Part shown: positions 63,268 through 64,000 of the stretch, in pieces | How positions within the stretch are numbered: the stretch's first letter is position 1 | Layout of the letters: every line of letters starts with the position of its first letter | Source: Lachnoclostridium sp. UBA903 | GTDB lineage: Bacteria; Bacillota; Clostridia; Lachnospirales; Lachnospiraceae | Direction of reading: 5' to 3' | DNA: 64,000 nucleotides | NCBI GenBank assembly: GCA_002294045.1 | Contig: DBEP01000008.1 | Span: 93,106 to 157,105, forward strand | Program-made: the position numbers and the translations under genes | The notes under the pieces: generated by a model | The model's input: the letters and a program-made list of their open reading frames with translations, nothing else | What the model was told of the DNA's origin: nothing | The model's database searches: none

Positions 63268-63573
63268 CTATTCTATAATATCTTGTACGGCTTCTATAAA
63301 ATCCAGCCATTCTTTTTTTTGGGCCACCTGATGTGCTCTTCCTTTTTCCGTTAGATGATAATATTTTCTGGCAGGCCCCTCTCCGGACTCCACCAAATAT
63401 GTTTCTACGAAAGCATCATCTTTTAAACGTTTTAAAATAAGATATAAGGTTCCTGTTGAAATCACCATTTGTTTTGATATTGCTTCTGTCAATTCATATC
63501 CATACCGGTCTGCCTCAACTAATTTTGAAAGTACGCAAAGCTCTAGTACCCCTTTTTTATATTGTGCATTCAT
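63268..63573 (-). CDS. PadR-family transcriptional regulator
   Basis: The 101-residue protein is a PadR winged helix (KGVLELCVLSKLVEADRYGY, TGTLYLILKRLKDDAFVE). Its stop is ten bases before the HAAS/DUF4097 start, the standard PadR-HAAS-DUF4097 layout. AAGGAG precedes the ATG. It probably represses the operon until an envelope signal is met. A family A fragment lies 23 bases upstream. Confidence 0.93.
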   Translation of the reverse strand: MNAQYKKGVLELCVLSKLVEADRYGYELTEAISKQMVISTGTLYLILKRLKDDAFVETYLVESGEGPARKYYHLTEKGRAHQVAQKKEWLDFIEAVQDIIE

Positions 63574-63596
63574 ATGTCAACTCCTTTCCACCTGGC

Positions 63597-63650
63597 TAGG
63601 GCGTGTCTGAAAACTCATTGCACCGACCTGACCGCCCCAACTTATGGTAT
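63597..63650. repeat. Family A element, left-end fragment
   Basis: TAGGGCGTGTCTGAAAAC and the following 35 bases match the reverse-oriented family A end (CTCATTGCACCG, GGTATCCCGC). The rest of the element is missing. It lies in the leader of padR. Confidence 0.75.
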
Positions 63651-64000
63651 CCCGCTTACAAATGTAAGCATATAAGCATAAGTGGTGGGTCCGGGACTTA
63701 TCTGTTTCAGCCGGAGAGCGGCTTAGCCCATATTAAACCTGCCACTTTCCATAAAAAAATACTATAATTACTATGTTACTGTATTTCATCTTTTAATATA
63801 TAATATCACTAACTATTATTTATTGCAATATAGTATTTATAAAATAATTATATTTAATATTTATTTAATAAATGAGCTGAATTCGCCCCTTTAAACCTTC
63901 ATTATGTAATTGCTCCCAAAGGCAAGCCATATTTTAATTATCTTCATTCTGTAACATTTTTATGTACCTTACAAAACAGAATGTTTTATGCCGGAAAGAA
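63651..64000. other. Non-coding end of the window
   Basis: AT-rich sequence with a short GCTTAC/GTAAGC hairpin at the repeat border. No gene or RNA was recognised up to the window edge. Confidence 0.45.

Overview
The window looks like chromosome from a Gram-positive anaerobe of class Clostridia, most likely Lachnospiraceae. This is inferred from strong GGAGG ribosome sites, YesM/YesN-type two-component systems beside sugar ABC transporters, AGCS, DUF4317 and PadR/HAAS/DUF4097 proteins, and BspA-type leucine-rich repeats. I could not compute composition or search databases. No rRNA, tRNA, CRISPR array, prophage or complete transposase gene was seen.

Layout, left to right. 1-4344: a YesN regulator (cut by the window edge), a YesM kinase and a solute-binding lipoprotein without permeases. 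4908-7404: a MerR-controlled ABC-2 exporter operon. 7552-10579: an esterase and a pair of dehydrogenases, then a 21-codon hydrophobic mini-ORF. 11356-12434: an XRE regulator overlapping a membrane M23 peptidase-like protein. 12480-16370: a MoxR ATPase / VWA / leucine-rich-repeat operon. 16641-19050: an MGMT-family protein and a glutaminase-A-like protein. 19157-21766: plsY, a radical SAM protein and a small membrane protein. 22331-31330: a GH39 xylosidase locus with its ABC transporter and a divergent YesMN pair. 31487-35298: two related OmpR-type two-component systems, divergently arranged. 35570-38219: a metal P1B-ATPase with a CsoR-like operator, then yaaA. 38458-43383: a TetR regulator with a rifampicin-phosphotransferase-like enzyme, and a second TetR with an alpha/beta hydrolase. 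43540-44931: an amino acid:sodium symporter. 45360-49867: a second sugar ABC transporter with an AraC regulator. 50141-51859: a secreted BspA-like protein. 51941-56066: an ABC-2 exporter with a NarL-type two-component system. 56483-63573: an HD phosphohydrolase, an MsbA-like ABC transporter, a DUF4317 protein, and a PadR-HAAS/DUF4097 operon.

The most unusual signal is not a gene cluster but a set of short non-coding inverted-repeat elements (MITE-like) in three families. The TA-flanked families begin with G, so insertion into the TA of a TAA or TAG stop codon rebuilds a TAG stop. One copy (31328-31489) supplies the stop codons of both convergent genes beside it. Another (56322-56485) does so for the HD gene. 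Two older copies (42363-42428, 43371-43526) end genes inside their terminal repeat. Other copies lie just upstream of the ribosome sites of neighbouring genes.

Other points worth checking: two genes whose only well-placed start codon appears to be ATC, a MerR-type promoter with a 19-bp spacer, a ribosome-site-masking hairpin before the MsbA-like gene, and the plsY/radical SAM operon as a possible lipid-modifying unit.
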